Both the position numbers and the translations under genes were made by a program. Shown in pieces: positions 40,428 through 50,635 of a stretch of DNA of 64,000 bases. The stretch is from Pyropia haitanensis (taxonomy: Eukaryota > Rhodophyta > Bangiophyceae > Bangiales > Bangiaceae). The stretch is from positions 372,001 through 436,000 of the forward strand of contig SDUX01000008.1 of the NCBI GenBank assembly GCA_008729055.1. Reading direction: 5' to 3'. The first letter of the stretch is position 1. The number at the start of each line of letters is the position of its first letter. The notes under the pieces were generated by a model. The model saw only the letters and a program-made list of their open reading frames with translations, was not told the origin of the DNA and did no database searches.

Positions 40428-41493
40428 CCGAGTCGGCGCTGTCGGCATCAGCGCCGTCCGCGTCTGGCAACGACGGCGGGGCACCCCCCCCAAACAGCAA
40501 CCGCCGCGGGGTCATCCCCGCCCCCCCCCCACCGCCGCCGCCGCCGCCGCCACGCCCCCCCCCCCCCCCTCCCCGGGTGGCGACGGCCGCCCCTTGGCCG
40601 CCGCCGGCGCCGTCATGGACAGGCGGCGACCGAGGCCCGCCGCGGACAGGGACCAGCCGCCCGGCGACGGCGACGCCCACCGGCGCGGGGTCTTGCGCGC
40701 GTCCGACGACGAGTCGCCGTCGGCGCTGTCCCCCCCCTCCTCCCCCTTCCCCCCCCCACCCCCCCCACCCCACCGACCGCTCCCACGCCCGCCGTCGCCG
40801 CTTCCGCCCCCCCATAGTGCCACTCATACAGCACCGCCAGCGACTGGACGGCGGGCCAGCCGACGCCAGCCACCGCCACCACCCCCCACCCCACGTGGCG
40901 CCCGACCACATCCGGCGCGGCCGCCCACGCCGCCAGCGGCGGCACGACGACCAGCGCGTGCGGCGCGACCGCCGCGACCGCCCGCGACTGCGCGCGCAGC
41001 GCGGCCAGCCGCCGGCGGTACGCCCGCCGCACCGCCTCCACCGCCGCCACCGCCCGCCGCGCCGCCGACCGCGCCGCCCCCGTCCGCGCCTCGCCAATGA
41101 CCGCGGCGGCGACGACGGTCGCGCCCGCCGCCTGCGCGGCGAGCACCCGCGGCGGCTGCGCGAGCAGCCGCGCCGCCGCCCCCGCCGCGGCGGACCGCAC
41201 GCCCGGCGCGGCGGCGCGGGCGGCCGCGACCGCCGCGGCGGCGGCGGGCGTGGCGAGCCGCAGGCCGAGGCGCGCCCAGACGGTCGCCGCCGAGGCGGTC
41301 TCGGCAACCGCGGAGCGGGCGAGGGCGGTCACGTCGGGGGGGGGCGGAGGGCGCGCGCCGCGTCGGCGACGAGCGCCGCCGCCGACGCGAGCTCAGAGAG
41401 GACGCCGGGGGAGGCGCCGCTGAGGGGGCCCCCGCTCAGCGGGCCGCCGCTCAGCGGGCCGCCGCTCAGCGGGCCGCCACCCGCCGCCGCCAT
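38984..41493 (-). CDS. protein with two TB2/DP1/HVA22 (REEP-like) domains, several apparent frameshifts
   Basis: TB2/DP1/HVA22 proteins shape ER membranes with paired hairpin helices. Reading starts at the ATG at 41493 with MAAAGGGPLSGG and four PLSG units, runs through an Ala-rich amphipathic region and a hydrophobic stretch (VVVPPLAAWAAAPDVVG), then a Ser/Gly linker. Domain 1 (about 39740-39970) has TLLRYWVVVALCHAAR, then AAVWLQLGLTDGAGLVYRLA. Domain 2 (about 39100-39290) has LTYWTALAALDGLLL, ADWLPLWYHVRLGVLLW and LQLP. The sequence ends TPRKRKRM at 38984. Continuity requires frame changes at the homopolymers 41336-41344, 40807-40813, 40521-40569 and 39132-39138, each equal to one missing base. 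Without the last, the frame would end at 38974 after a Pro/Ser tail that does not fit the domain. The domain call is by eye. Confidence 0.7.
40374..40427. repeat. GCC/CCG repeat coding poly-Gly in the HVA22-type gene
   Basis: About 54 bp of pure CCG-type triplets, read as Gly on the minus strand in the linker of the HVA22-type protein. Confidence 0.9.
41426..41485. repeat. 15-bp tandem repeat at the N-terminus of the HVA22-type gene
   Basis: Units GGGCCCCCGCTCAGC (41426-41440) and GGGCCGCCGCTCAGC (41441-41455 and 41456-41470), plus a degenerate fourth. On the minus strand they encode the PLSGG repeats directly after the start. Confidence 0.85.
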
Positions 41494-43723
41494 GGCCGCC
41501 GCCGGCGCCCACACGTGGGGAGCGGGGTAGACAGGGGAAACGGGGCGGCAACGGCGCGTAGCCCGCAAAAACGGGGAAACCAACGGCAACGACGCGACCG
41601 ACAGGTAGGGGGGGGACGCGCCGCTGCCGACCGCCGCCGCGACGACGCGCCGTGACGCCGCTCCCCCAGCCGCCGGCGGCGGCGTGTGCAGCAGGCGGCG
41701 GGCTCCACGCCGCGACCGCCGCCGGGGCGGGCGGTGACAGCGTGGCGCGGGCGGCGCGCGCTGCACGCTGCGACCACCGCCGGGGGGGGGGGGGCGGCGA
41801 CAGCGTGGCGCGGGCGGCGGGGGCGAGCGGCTCTTCCCCCCACCCGCACGCCGCGCGGGCCGGTACACGGCGCGGCGCGCCGCCACGAGGACGGTGCGCA
41901 CCGCCGCGGCGCGCGCGCCGCCGCGGCGCCGACGCGGTCGGTCCACCGCGGCCAACCGGCGCGAGCCGCGGTGCAATCCGCGGTCGGGAGCGGGGGCAAC
42001 CGCCACTCGTGCCGCGGGTGGTGGCGCGGACTGGCACGGCGGCGGTGGCAGCGCGCAGCGACGGCAGCGCCGCATTGCGGACAAGTTGTCCCGTCACACC
42101 CCCCTCCCCAATAGAGTTGACAGTCTCCAATGACCAGGGTGTGAGAGGCAGTACGCTGAATTGAGTAGCTCGAGACCAAAGCAGAGGTGCAGATGTAAAT
42201 ATGGCCGGGAAGACTTGCGCGGATGACGAGGTGTGCCACAGACGCTCCAATCAATGCGCGACCGCCCGCACTTGTGTACACTTGGGGGAATACGAAAGCA
42301 ACTGCAGAATGACCCATCCTCTGGTCCCAACTCTCTCCGTCATCGGGTCCGCTCCCGTTACATCCAGATCACACGGGGTGGTCCGAGGGGGGAGGGTGGC
42401 CGCGGCTTGTCTGCAATCCGACCGCCCCCCCCCCTCTCCGCGGACGTGTATCATCCAGTGGCGGAGCACCCCCCGCCCACACGCCCCGCTGGTGTGACTG
42501 GGTGGCGGCGCCGGCTAGTACACGGAGCCGCCGCCAGCGGCAGCGGCGGCCGCCTATTGGTGAAACGGGCCCTGCCGGTAAAGCACACCGTAACGGCCTC
42601 CACCTGACCCCCCCCCCTCCGCGGCCGCGTCGGGGGGTGGGCCGGGGACAGCTCGGCGCGCGCCGCCGCCGGCCGACGTGGCCGGCGCGTCGCGGGCCCG
42701 CCGTGCCGCCACTTTGTGCGCGCGCCCGTCGGTCCGCGGGTGTGCGGCAAGAAGCGGGGGGGGGGGGGGGGGGGGGGCCACCGTTGACCGCAGAACGGCG
42801 CGCTGCCATCCGCGAGCCGCCGTGCGCGCGTCCAGCGCACCGCACCACCTCCCCCCCCAGACTCGGCTCCTCGCCCTCTCCCCTCGGCCCTCCCCCCACC
42901 TCCCCCCCCCTCCCCCTCGCTCGCCCGCTCCCCTGGCGCCCGACCCTTCGGCCCCCGCGCTGACGCTGCCCCCACCGCGCCTTTTCCTGCCCCCCCCCCC
43001 CCCCCCCACCACGCCTGTTCACCCCGCCGCCGCTTCCCCCCACCACCCCCGGCGCCGTGCACACCGCACGCCGCGACCGCGGCGGCGGCGGCCAGCCGAC
43101 GACGGGCGTGGGTCTGCCACGCGCGCGCGCGCACACGCCCCCCCCCCCTCCCCGCTGGCCCCTCCGCCTTTCCCCGCAAGGGCCGCTTGCCGCCTTCCCC
43201 GTCACCCGGCCAAGCGCCCCATCCCCCCTCGTGGGCGTCGGTCGACGCGCGGCGTGGCCTCCTGTTATTCTTTTTTCTTCTTCTCTGTTCTTCTCCCCCG
43301 CCTTTTTCCGCCTTGGGCCCCCTCACTCCGGTCACGCTCCCGCCCCTCGTGCGCCACGCTACGCGTGCGGCGGCCGTTGCCGGCCGGCGTTGCGGTCGCG
43401 CACGTATCCGATTCCCTTTGCCCGCACCGTGCGTGCGACCACTTTTTCGTTCCTCGTGCGGCGACGGGGCCGCCCTCCGGCCCCCCTTACCCCGCGTCCC
43501 GCTCTTTTGTCACCCCGACGTTGATTGTCTCTCGCCGCCCTCCGCCCTTTTCCCTTTTGGCGGTCTCGCGAGCCACGCCCCCTGCCTCCTCCACCACCGC
43601 CCGCTGACCTTCCACCCTCGCAATCGCCTTCCCATACGCCCTCCCCGACGCCAGCCCTCGATTTCCCTGTCGCCACCCCCCCCACCCCTCCCCTTCCCAC
43701 CTTGGCCATCTTGCCAGCGCACC
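41494..43723. other. Divergent intergenic region, HVA22-type gene and Ala/Lys repeat gene
   Basis: GC-rich at both ends with an AT-richer island at 42110-42330 and a G22 run at 42756-42777. A pyrimidine-rich segment with TTCTTTTTTCTTCTTCTC (43266-43290) and a long C/T-rich leader precede the ATG at 43724. Open frames of Pro/Arg/Gly composition are not supported. Confidence 0.55.
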
Positions 43724-45151
43724 ATGAACCTCCGCTCGCGCACCCGCAGCGGCGGCCCGCCGGTGCCGCCCCCCCCCACGGGCATCACCAAGAAGACGCC
43801 CGCTGCCGGGCGGGGGCGGGGCAAGGCCAAGACGCCTGCCAAGGGCGGCAGTGCCTCCGCCGCCGGCGCCGCCGCAGACGCCGCGGACGTGGACACGGCC
43901 ATGGAGGTGACGGTGCCGCCGCCGGCCACGTCGGCGGGCGCCAAGTCGGCGGCGCTCGCTGGGGGTCCCGACGCCGCGCCCGCGGCGGCGGTGGAGGCGG
44001 CGGCCGCGCCCGCCGCGTCGGCCGCGGAGGTTGCCGCGTCAGCGACCGCGAGCGATGCGGACAAAGCCAAGACGGTGGCCGTGTCGAACGACGCGGTCGC
44101 GGCGAGCGTCGTGGCCGCCAAGGCGCCGGCCAAGGGCGAGGCGGCGGCGAAAAAGGGGGCCGCGGCGGCGACCACAGAGGACGAGGCGGCTGCCAAGAAG
44201 GATGCGGCGGTGGCGAAGAAGGACGCGGCGGCGGCGAAGAAGGACGCAGCGGCCGCGGCAAAGAAGGACGCGGCGACCACCAAAGAGGGCGCGGCGGCCG
44301 TACCGAAGGATGCAGAGTCGTCGACAAAGGACGCGGCAGCGGAGTCAAAGGACGCGACGGCCGCAGCAGAAGGGCGTGCAGAGGCCGAGAAAAAGGCGAC
44401 GGCACCGGCAAACGAGGACGCGGCGGCGGCAGAGATGGACGTGGAGGCGGCAAAGAAGGGCGCCGCGCCGGCAGAGAAGGGCGCGGCGGCGGCAGAGATG
44501 GACGTGGAGCCGTCTGAGAAGGACGCGGCGCCGGCAAAGGCGTCTGCGCCGGCCACGTCGGCTGGTGCCAAGTCGGCTGCCCTCGCCGGGGGTCCCGATG
44601 CCGCATCCGCGGCAGCGGTGGATGCGGCGGCTGCGCCGGCCGCGTCGGCGTCCGAGGTGGCCGCGTCCGCGACGGCGAGCGATGCGGACAAGGCCAAGAC
44701 GGTGGCCGTGTCCGAGGACGCGGTCGCGGCGAGCGTCGTGCCGGAAGTGCCGGCCAAGGAGGGGGCGGCGGCTGGTAAGGACGCGGCGGCGGCTGCCAAG
44801 AAGGATGCGCGGCCAGCAGAGAAGGACGCGTCTGCGGCCGCCACAAAGGACGCGCCGGCGGCGGAGAAGGACGCGGCGCCTGCGCAGGCATCTGCGCCGG
44901 CCACTTCAGCGGGTGCCAAGTCGGCTGCCCTCGCCGGGGGTCCCGACGCCGCGTCCCCGGCGGCGGTAGACGCGGCGGCCGCGCCCGCCGCGTCGGCGGC
45001 CGAGGTGGCCGCGTCCGCGACGGCGAGCGACGCGGACAAGGCCAAGACGGTGGCCGTATCGGACGGCGCGGTCGCGGCGAGCGTCGTGGCCGACGCGCCG
45101 GCCAAGGACGCCGCGACGGCCAAGGACGCGGCGCCGGCAACGAAGGCATGA
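43724..45151 (+). CDS. Ala/Lys/Asp-rich repeat protein of unknown function
   Basis: This 475-residue protein has extremely reduced composition: mostly Ala, Lys, Asp, Glu, Val, Ser, Thr and Pro, and I see no aromatic residue, Cys or His. The N-terminus is basic (MNLRSRTRSGG... GRGRGKAKTPAK). Three near-identical 65-residue units occupy residues 67-131, 276-340 and 391-455; each begins PATSAGAKSAALAGGPDAA and contains ATASDADKAKTVAVS. Between them lie short KKDAA-type repeats (AKKDAAAAKKDAA). The features fit a disordered, helix-prone hydrophilic protein such as an LEA-like protein or a linker-histone-tail-like protein. The basic N-terminus would suit nucleic-acid binding, but no domain is recognised. 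The frame is open from 43187, but the ATG at 43724 (context CACCATGA) follows a long pyrimidine-rich leader and is the natural start. Confidence 0.75.
   Translation: MNLRSRTRSGGPPVPPPPTGITKKTPAAGRGRGKAKTPAKGGSASAAGAAADAADVDTAMEVTVPPPATSAGAKSAALAGGPDAAPAAAVEAAAAPAASAAEVAASATASDADKAKTVAVSNDAVAASVVAAKAPAKGEAAAKKGAAAATTEDEAAAKKDAAVAKKDAAAAKKDAAAAAKKDAATTKEGAAAVPKDAESSTKDAAAESKDATAAAEGRAEAEKKATAPANEDAAAAEMDVEAAKKGAAPAEKGAAAAEMDVEPSEKDAAPAKASAPATSAGAKSAALAGGPDAASAAAVDAAAAPAASASEVAASATASDADKAKTVAVSEDAVAASVVPEVPAKEGAAAGKDAAAAAKKDARPAEKDASAAATKDAPAAEKDAAPAQASAPATSAGAKSAALAGGPDAASPAAVDAAAAPAASAAEVAASATASDADKAKTVAVSDGAVAASVVADAPAKDAATAKDAAPATKA
43922..45088 (+). repeat. Three dispersed ~195-bp coding repeats
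   Basis: Units at 43922-44116, 44549-44743 and 44894-45088 encode the three 65-residue modules. The first gap (~430 bp) is longer than the second (~150 bp), consistent with unequal exchange. Confidence 0.85.
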
Positions 45152-46500
45152 TGGAGCTGGTGGTCTGAGTGGGGACGGCGGTGGCCATGGCCTGACGCTC
45201 CCACGTGCGGCGGGAGACGTGCGGTTGCGTGCGGTGGGTGTGGGGAGCGACGGGTGGGGAAGGGCGGGAGGTGGTCGGGTGCAGCGAAAGACGATCGCGG
45301 TGTGTAGGTGTGTGGGGGGGGGAATGCGATATCGGGGGCTGCAGGGCGGGGCGCTGCGACGGGAGCGGGTGGGGGTCGGCGCGAGGCGGCGGCGCGTGCA
45401 CAGGGGGGGCGGGGCGGGGGCGCGTGAACAGCGGGGTGGTGCGGGGCGACGGCGGTGCGTGTCAGGTGGCGCCGGGCGGGACGGCGGCGGTCGCGCCCGC
45501 CGCGGCGGACTCGCCATGATCATGTCTTTGTTCCCCGCCGCGGCGGACGAGCCGGAAGCTCGTCCTATTTTCCGACCGCGCGGGCGGCGGCGCGTACCCG
45601 CCCCGGCCGCCCGGCGTGCGCGCCGCTGCAGGCTGTGGGGCGCCCCCACGCGTCGCCCATTCCCCGCTGCGTGGCCCCGCACGCACCGTCCGCGTCCGGT
45701 CTGCGGGCGGCAGGGGCGTTTGGCCGTGCCGCCGCCGCCGCCGCCGTTGCGGCGCTGCCCGCCCGCCGCCGCCGCGCGCGCACGGCGGCCGCCGCGTCCC
45801 ACACCCCCCCCCCGCCCCCGCCGCCCCGCCTTGCCTCCCGCCGCTGCCACAGCCGACCCGCCCGCGCCGCCGTCCGCGTGGCGGCTCCAGCCGCCCCCCT
45901 CCCCCCCCTCCCCCCCTCTTCCGCGACGGCGGCCGCCGTCGGCAACGCCAGCCGCCCCGCCCCGCCGCCCGGCTGCCCGCGTCCGCCGCGCGGCGGGCGC
46001 GCCCCCCCCCCCGCCCGGGCGGGCGGCCGCGCCAGCCAGGCCGACCAGCGGGCGCCGCGGCGGAGCCGCCCCACCACCACCACCACCACCACCCTTGACC
46101 CGCGCCGCCCGCCGCCACGGGTGCGCCGACGCCGCCGCCGGCGCGGCGCCGCCGCCGCGCGTCGGCGGCAGCGGCGGCCGCGGCGGCGGCCAACCGCCGC
46201 CGCGGCGGCGCAGACGCGCGGCGTCGCGGGCGGCGGCGGCGGCGGCGGCAGCCGCCGCGGCGTCCCCGGGGCTACTTTGCGCGGTGCGCACGGCGGTGGC
46301 CGCCGCGGCGTCGGCGTGGCCACCCAGGCGCCCCGCGGCGAGCCGTCGCCGCCGCGCCGCCACGGCGCGTGCGCCCCCCCCCCCCCCCCCCCCGCCGCCG
46401 CCGCCCGCTCGCCACGCTCGACATGACGCGGACGCGGTGACGGACGCGCCGTCCGGTTCCGTCCCCTGCTTTGCTACATTACATTGTCCCGCCCCCTCTG

Positions 46501-46532
<32 letters not shown>

Positions 46533-46645
46533 GCTGTTGACCTTGCTACCACTACCGCAGCCGGCCTTTTCCGTGCTGCTTGCTCCCTTGCCCCGACCTG
46601 CATTCTCCCTTCCCCCGCCGTTTTTTTTTTTTTTTTTTTCCCACG
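45152..46645. other. Intergenic between the Ala/Lys repeat gene and the PUMY-kinase fusion
   Basis: G-rich stretch (45220-45500), then about 900 bp of GC-rich DNA whose open frames are Pro/Arg/Ala tracts on both strands. The last 150 bp hold two T runs (46502-46531 and 46621-46639) just before the ATG at 46646. No gene is supported. Confidence 0.55.
46502..46639 (+). repeat. T30 and T19 homopolymers upstream of the fusion gene
   Basis: T30 at 46502-46531 and T19 at 46621-46639, the second only 6 bp before the ATG. They stand out sharply in GC-rich DNA. They may act as nucleosome-free promoter DNA or, for the second, as a leader or acceptor pyrimidine tract. Confidence 0.9.
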
Positions 46646-49217
46646 ATGCTCGCCGGTGGCTCACCCATCCGCGTTGGCGCGGCGGTGGCGGCCGCCCTGG
46701 CGGCGGGCGACCCCGTCGTGGCGCTCGAGTCCACCATCATCTGCCACGGCATGCCCTACCCCGCCAACCACACCACCGCGGTCGCCCTCGAGGCGGCCGT
46801 CCGCGCCGCCGGCGCGGTGCCCGCGACCGTCGCGCTCCTCGCGGGCGTCCCCACCGTCGGCGTCGACGCGGCGGGCGTCGCGCACCTGGCCGCCGCCGGC
46901 GGGGCGGTGCGCAAGGTCGGCCGCCGTGGCCTCGCCGCCGCCGTTGCCGCCCGCGTCGACGGTGCCACGACGGTGAGCGCGACGGCGGCGGTGGCGGCGG
47001 CGGTGGGGGTGCGCGTCTTTGCGACGGGCGGCCTGGGGGGGGTCCACCGGGGGGTGGCCCAGACGTGGGACGTGAGTGAGGACGTGGCGGCGCTCGCGGC
47101 GGTGCGGGTGGCGGTCGTGTGCGCGGGGATTAAGAGCTTGGTGGACGTGGCCAAGAGCCTCGAGGCGCTGGAGAGCGCGGGTGTGGGCGTCTACACGCTG
47201 CGGACCGACGCGGACGGCCGCGTCGCGGACGACGACAGCAGCAGCAGCGGCGGCGGCGGCGGCGGCCGTGGTGGCGCCGCCGCCACCGCCACCGCCGCCA
47301 GCAGCAGCGGCAGCGGTGGTGGCGGTGGTGGCGGCGGTGCCCCCCCCCCCCCCCCCCCCCCCGGCGGTCCCGCCCTTCCCCGCCTTTTACACGCGCGACA
47401 GCGGCGTCGCCTCCCCCGCGGTGCTCCCCTCCATCGCCGCGGCGGCGGCGGTGCTCGCCGCGGCGGACGCCCTCCCCACCTCCCCCGCCGGGGAGGTGCT
47501 CGCCGTCCCCGTCCCCGCCGCCGCCGCCGCCGACGGCGCCGCCGTCGGCGCCGCGATCGACGCGGCGCTCGCCGAGGCGGCCGCCGCGCGGCTGGCGGGA
47601 CCCGCCGTCACGCCGTTCCTGCTCCGCCGTGTGGCGGAGCTGTCGCGGGGGGCGTCGCTCGCGGCCAACGTGGCGCTCGCCAAGAACAACGCGCACGTGG
47701 CGGGGCGGCTGGCGGTGGCGTACGCGGCTCTCAAGCGGCGGTCACGGGCGGCGGCGGGGGGGGGTGGCGCCGTCGCGCCGCCGCCGGTGGCGCCGCTGAC
47801 CGCGCCGCCCGCGGCGGGCGTGACGGCGGCGGCGGCGGGCACGGCGGGCGGGGCGGCCGCCGGCGCCGCGGGCGTGGACGGCGGCGGCGCCGACGGCGGC
47901 GTCGTCGACGGCGGTGCACGCGCGTCCCCGCCGCGGCTGGTCGTCCTCGGCGCCATTGCGGCCGACATCCACGCGGCGGCGGGCGGGTCGGGCGGCGCGA
48001 CGGGCGGCACGAGCAACCCGGGCGTCATCCACCCGCCCGCGATTGGCGGCGTTGGCCACAATGTGGCGCTCGCGGCGGCGCGGACGGGGCTGCTGCGCCG
48101 GCGGGAGCTGCTGCTCGTGGCGCCCACCGCCGCGGCCGACAGCGGCGGCGGCGGCGGTGTGGCCACCCCCACCGGTGGTGGCAGCGGCAGCGGCAGTAGT
48201 GGTGGTGGCGGCGGCGGCGGCGGCGGCGGTGTCGGGCCGCCACGCCCGCCGCCCACCCTCGTCGCCCACCTCACCGCCGCCGGCCTCACCGCCGCCGGCC
48301 TCGTGCCCGTCCCTGGCGGCCGGGCACCGTCCTACCTCGCCGTCCACGACGGCGGCAGCGGCGACCTGCTGGTCGGTGTGGCAGACATGGCGCTGCCCGC
48401 GGCGCCCTGGCTGCACCTCGCGCCGCCCGCGGTGGCCGCCGCGCTTGCCGCCGCGGCGGTGGTGGTCGTGGACGCCAACGTCGGCGCGCACGACGTGGCC
48501 GCCGCGATCGCGTCGGTGGGGGCCGCCGCGGTCGTGTGGGTGGAGCCCGTGTCGGTGGCCAAGGGGGGGGCGCTCGCCGCGGCGCTGCCGGCGGCGGCGC
48601 GCCGGCGGGTGGACTGGGTGTCTCCAAACGGGGCGGAGCTGCGGTCCATGGCCGCCGCGCTGGCGGGTGCCGGCGGCGGCGGCGACGGGAGCGACAGCAC
48701 CGACCCCAAGGGCGGCGGCGACGCGTTCGCGTCTGCCCCGCATCACGCGGCCGCCACCGTCGCTGACCGGGACCCTGCCGCCGACGATGCGGCGGCGGCG
48801 ACGCTTCTCCGCGCCGGCATCCGCAACGTGCTGCTGACGCGTGGCGCCGACGGGGTCGTGTGGTACCGCCTCGCCGGCGGCGTTGGCGACGGCGGCGGCG
48901 GTGGCCGTGGCGGCGTCGGCCGGCACGGCCACGTCGCGCGCACCGCCCTGCCGGCGGTGCCGGCGGCGCGGGTGGCGTCGACGACGGGCGCGGGGGATAC
49001 GCTGGTGGGGGTGGTGGCGGCGGCGGTGGCGGCGCCGCCGGCGACGGGGGGTGCGCTGGATGGCCTCGCGGGCGACGCGCGGGTGGCCGCGGCGCTGCGG
49101 CTGGGCATGGCCGCCGCGGCGGAGAGCGTGGCGGGCGTGCCCGCGGTGCCGGCCGCGGCGCGGTTGGACTGGCGGCGGCTGCGTGACGCGGCGGCGGGCG
49201 CGCGGGGGCGGCTGTAG
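46646..49217 (+). CDS. pseudouridine-5'-phosphate glycosidase - pseudouridine kinase fusion, one apparent frameshift
   Basis: This is a two-domain enzyme of about 857 codons for pseudouridine breakdown. The N-terminal glycosidase (YeiN/IndA family) splits pseudouridine-5'-phosphate to uracil and ribose-5-phosphate. It shows ALESTIICHGMPYP with the conserved Glu, FATGGLGGVHR, CAGIKSLVDV with the conserved Lys, then FPAFYTRDSG and the closing block LLRRVAELSRGASLAANVALAKNNA. The C-terminal PfkB-type kinase makes pseudouridine-5'-phosphate. It shows VVLGAIAADIH, PAIGGVGHNVALAAARTG, VVDANV and the ATP/anion-hole motif TTGAGDTLVG. The order suits substrate hand-over from kinase to glycosidase. The frame shifts inside the C23 run at 47340-47362 (one extra or two missing bases), within a Gly/Pro insertion of the glycosidase. 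It starts at the ATG at 46646. Confidence 0.9.
47340..47362 (+). repeat. C23 homopolymer inside the fusion gene
   Basis: Uninterrupted C run within the glycosidase part. The reading frame before and after it differs, so its true length is probably not the one shown. Confidence 0.9.
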
Positions 49218-49814
49218 GGGGACACGCGTGGGGGCGGCCGTAGGGAGAGGCACACACGCGGTTCGGCTTTGAGCGGGGCCAGCAGAAGGGGGCGCGCGCG
49301 CGGGTGGCAGCGCACCGTGCCTGCGGGCGTCAGTAGACGCGGCGGGGGAGCGTCGGGCACAGGTTGTAACCTGTTTATTGTTGAGGGTTTCTTCTTGTCC
49401 ACGGTGCGCCCCGCGGCGCGTGGGCCCATGCGTGTGGTCATCCATTCGCCAGCGACGCCGCGACCGGCTACAAATACAAGTGGTGGCGGGGAATGCGCTG
49501 CACGCGGCGCTTCCACACGCGACGGAGGACGACAGGGGGGTAAGGGTTGGAGGGCCGCCGCCTCGCCGCCGCGTAGCCGCCGCCTCGCCGCCGCGTAGCC
49601 GCCGCATCCCGCCTTGTCACGGGCCCCTGGGGGCGGCGTCCGCGTGGAGACCACCGCCAGTGCCTACCGGTGACACGACACGCGCTACGACGCGCAGCCA
49701 CCAACCCAGACCGCTGCCAACGCGGCCCCCCCGCACGCGCGCACTCCTCCTCCCATCCTCTCCCTCCCTGTCATCGCCCCCTCGCCGGACGCAAGCCCAA
49801 ACAACTCCCGCACA
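49218..49814. other. Intergenic between convergent fusion gene and P450
   Basis: Contains an AT-richer spot (49365-49390) and two copies of a 22-bp repeat (49554-49575 and 49576-49597, unit ending GCCGCCGCGTA). No gene is seen. Confidence 0.6.
49554..49597. repeat. 22-bp tandem repeat, two copies
   Basis: Unit GCCGCCGCCTCGCC plus GCCGCGTA, present twice exactly, with a partial third copy. Confidence 0.85.
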
Positions 49815-50604
49815 CTAGTCGCGTGACGACGCGACAGTTGCCGCCTCGCCCGCCGCCGCCGCCGCCGCCGCCGCGCGCGGTGGCACGTAGCCCGGCCGCC
49901 GCCGCAGGCGCATGTCCATCCCTGACGGAAAGCTGACGGTGCTCGCGTACTCGGCCTCGAGCGTGTCGGTCGTCCGCTCGAGGACGTACCGGCGGAGGAG
50001 CATGGCAAGGATGATCTTGGACTCGAGCACTGCGATGCGCGCGCCGAGGCAGACGCGCGGGCCCGCGCCAAACGGGATGTGCGACAGCGGGTGCCGGCCC
50101 GCCGCCTCGGCCGCATCAAACCGCTCGGGCCGGAACGCGTCCGCGTCGGGCCATAGCGCCTCGAGCCGGCCGAGCGCGTACGGGGACATGAGCACCGACG
50201 AGCCGGCGGGGACGGCGTAGCCGGCGATCACGTCGTCCGCCGCCGACACGCGGCCGACGAGCGCGGTCGGCGGGTACAGGCGGAGCGCCTCGTTGAGCAC
50301 GTGGCCCAGGTACTCGAGGCGGTCCACGTCGGCGGGCGTGACCGGGTCGCGGTCGCCCAGCTGGGTGCGGAGCTCGTCCAGGATCTTGGCGCACACCCGC
50401 TCGTCGCCGGCCACGAGGAAGAGGGTGGCGCCGAGCGCAGAGGCGGTCGTCTCGTGGCCCGCAAAGATTACGTCGTGCACATCCCAGCGGAGGTCATCGT
50501 CGGTAAACGCCGCGCCGGTGCGGTCCGAGTCGCGCGCCGCGAGCAGCAGGCCCAGCAGGTCCGTCCGGGGTGGCGGCAGCGCAGCGGCGCCACCGCCACC
50601 CGCG

Positions 50605-50635
<31 letters not shown>

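Noticed and set aside
45219..46976. Pro/Arg/Ala frames on both strands upstream of the pseudouridine fusion gene
   Set aside because: Low complexity without motifs; the plus-strand frame ends inside the real gene in another frame.
48861..49272. Arg/Ala-rich frames overlapping the kinase domain
   Set aside because: Shadow frames of the fusion gene; the kinase frame carries all family motifs.
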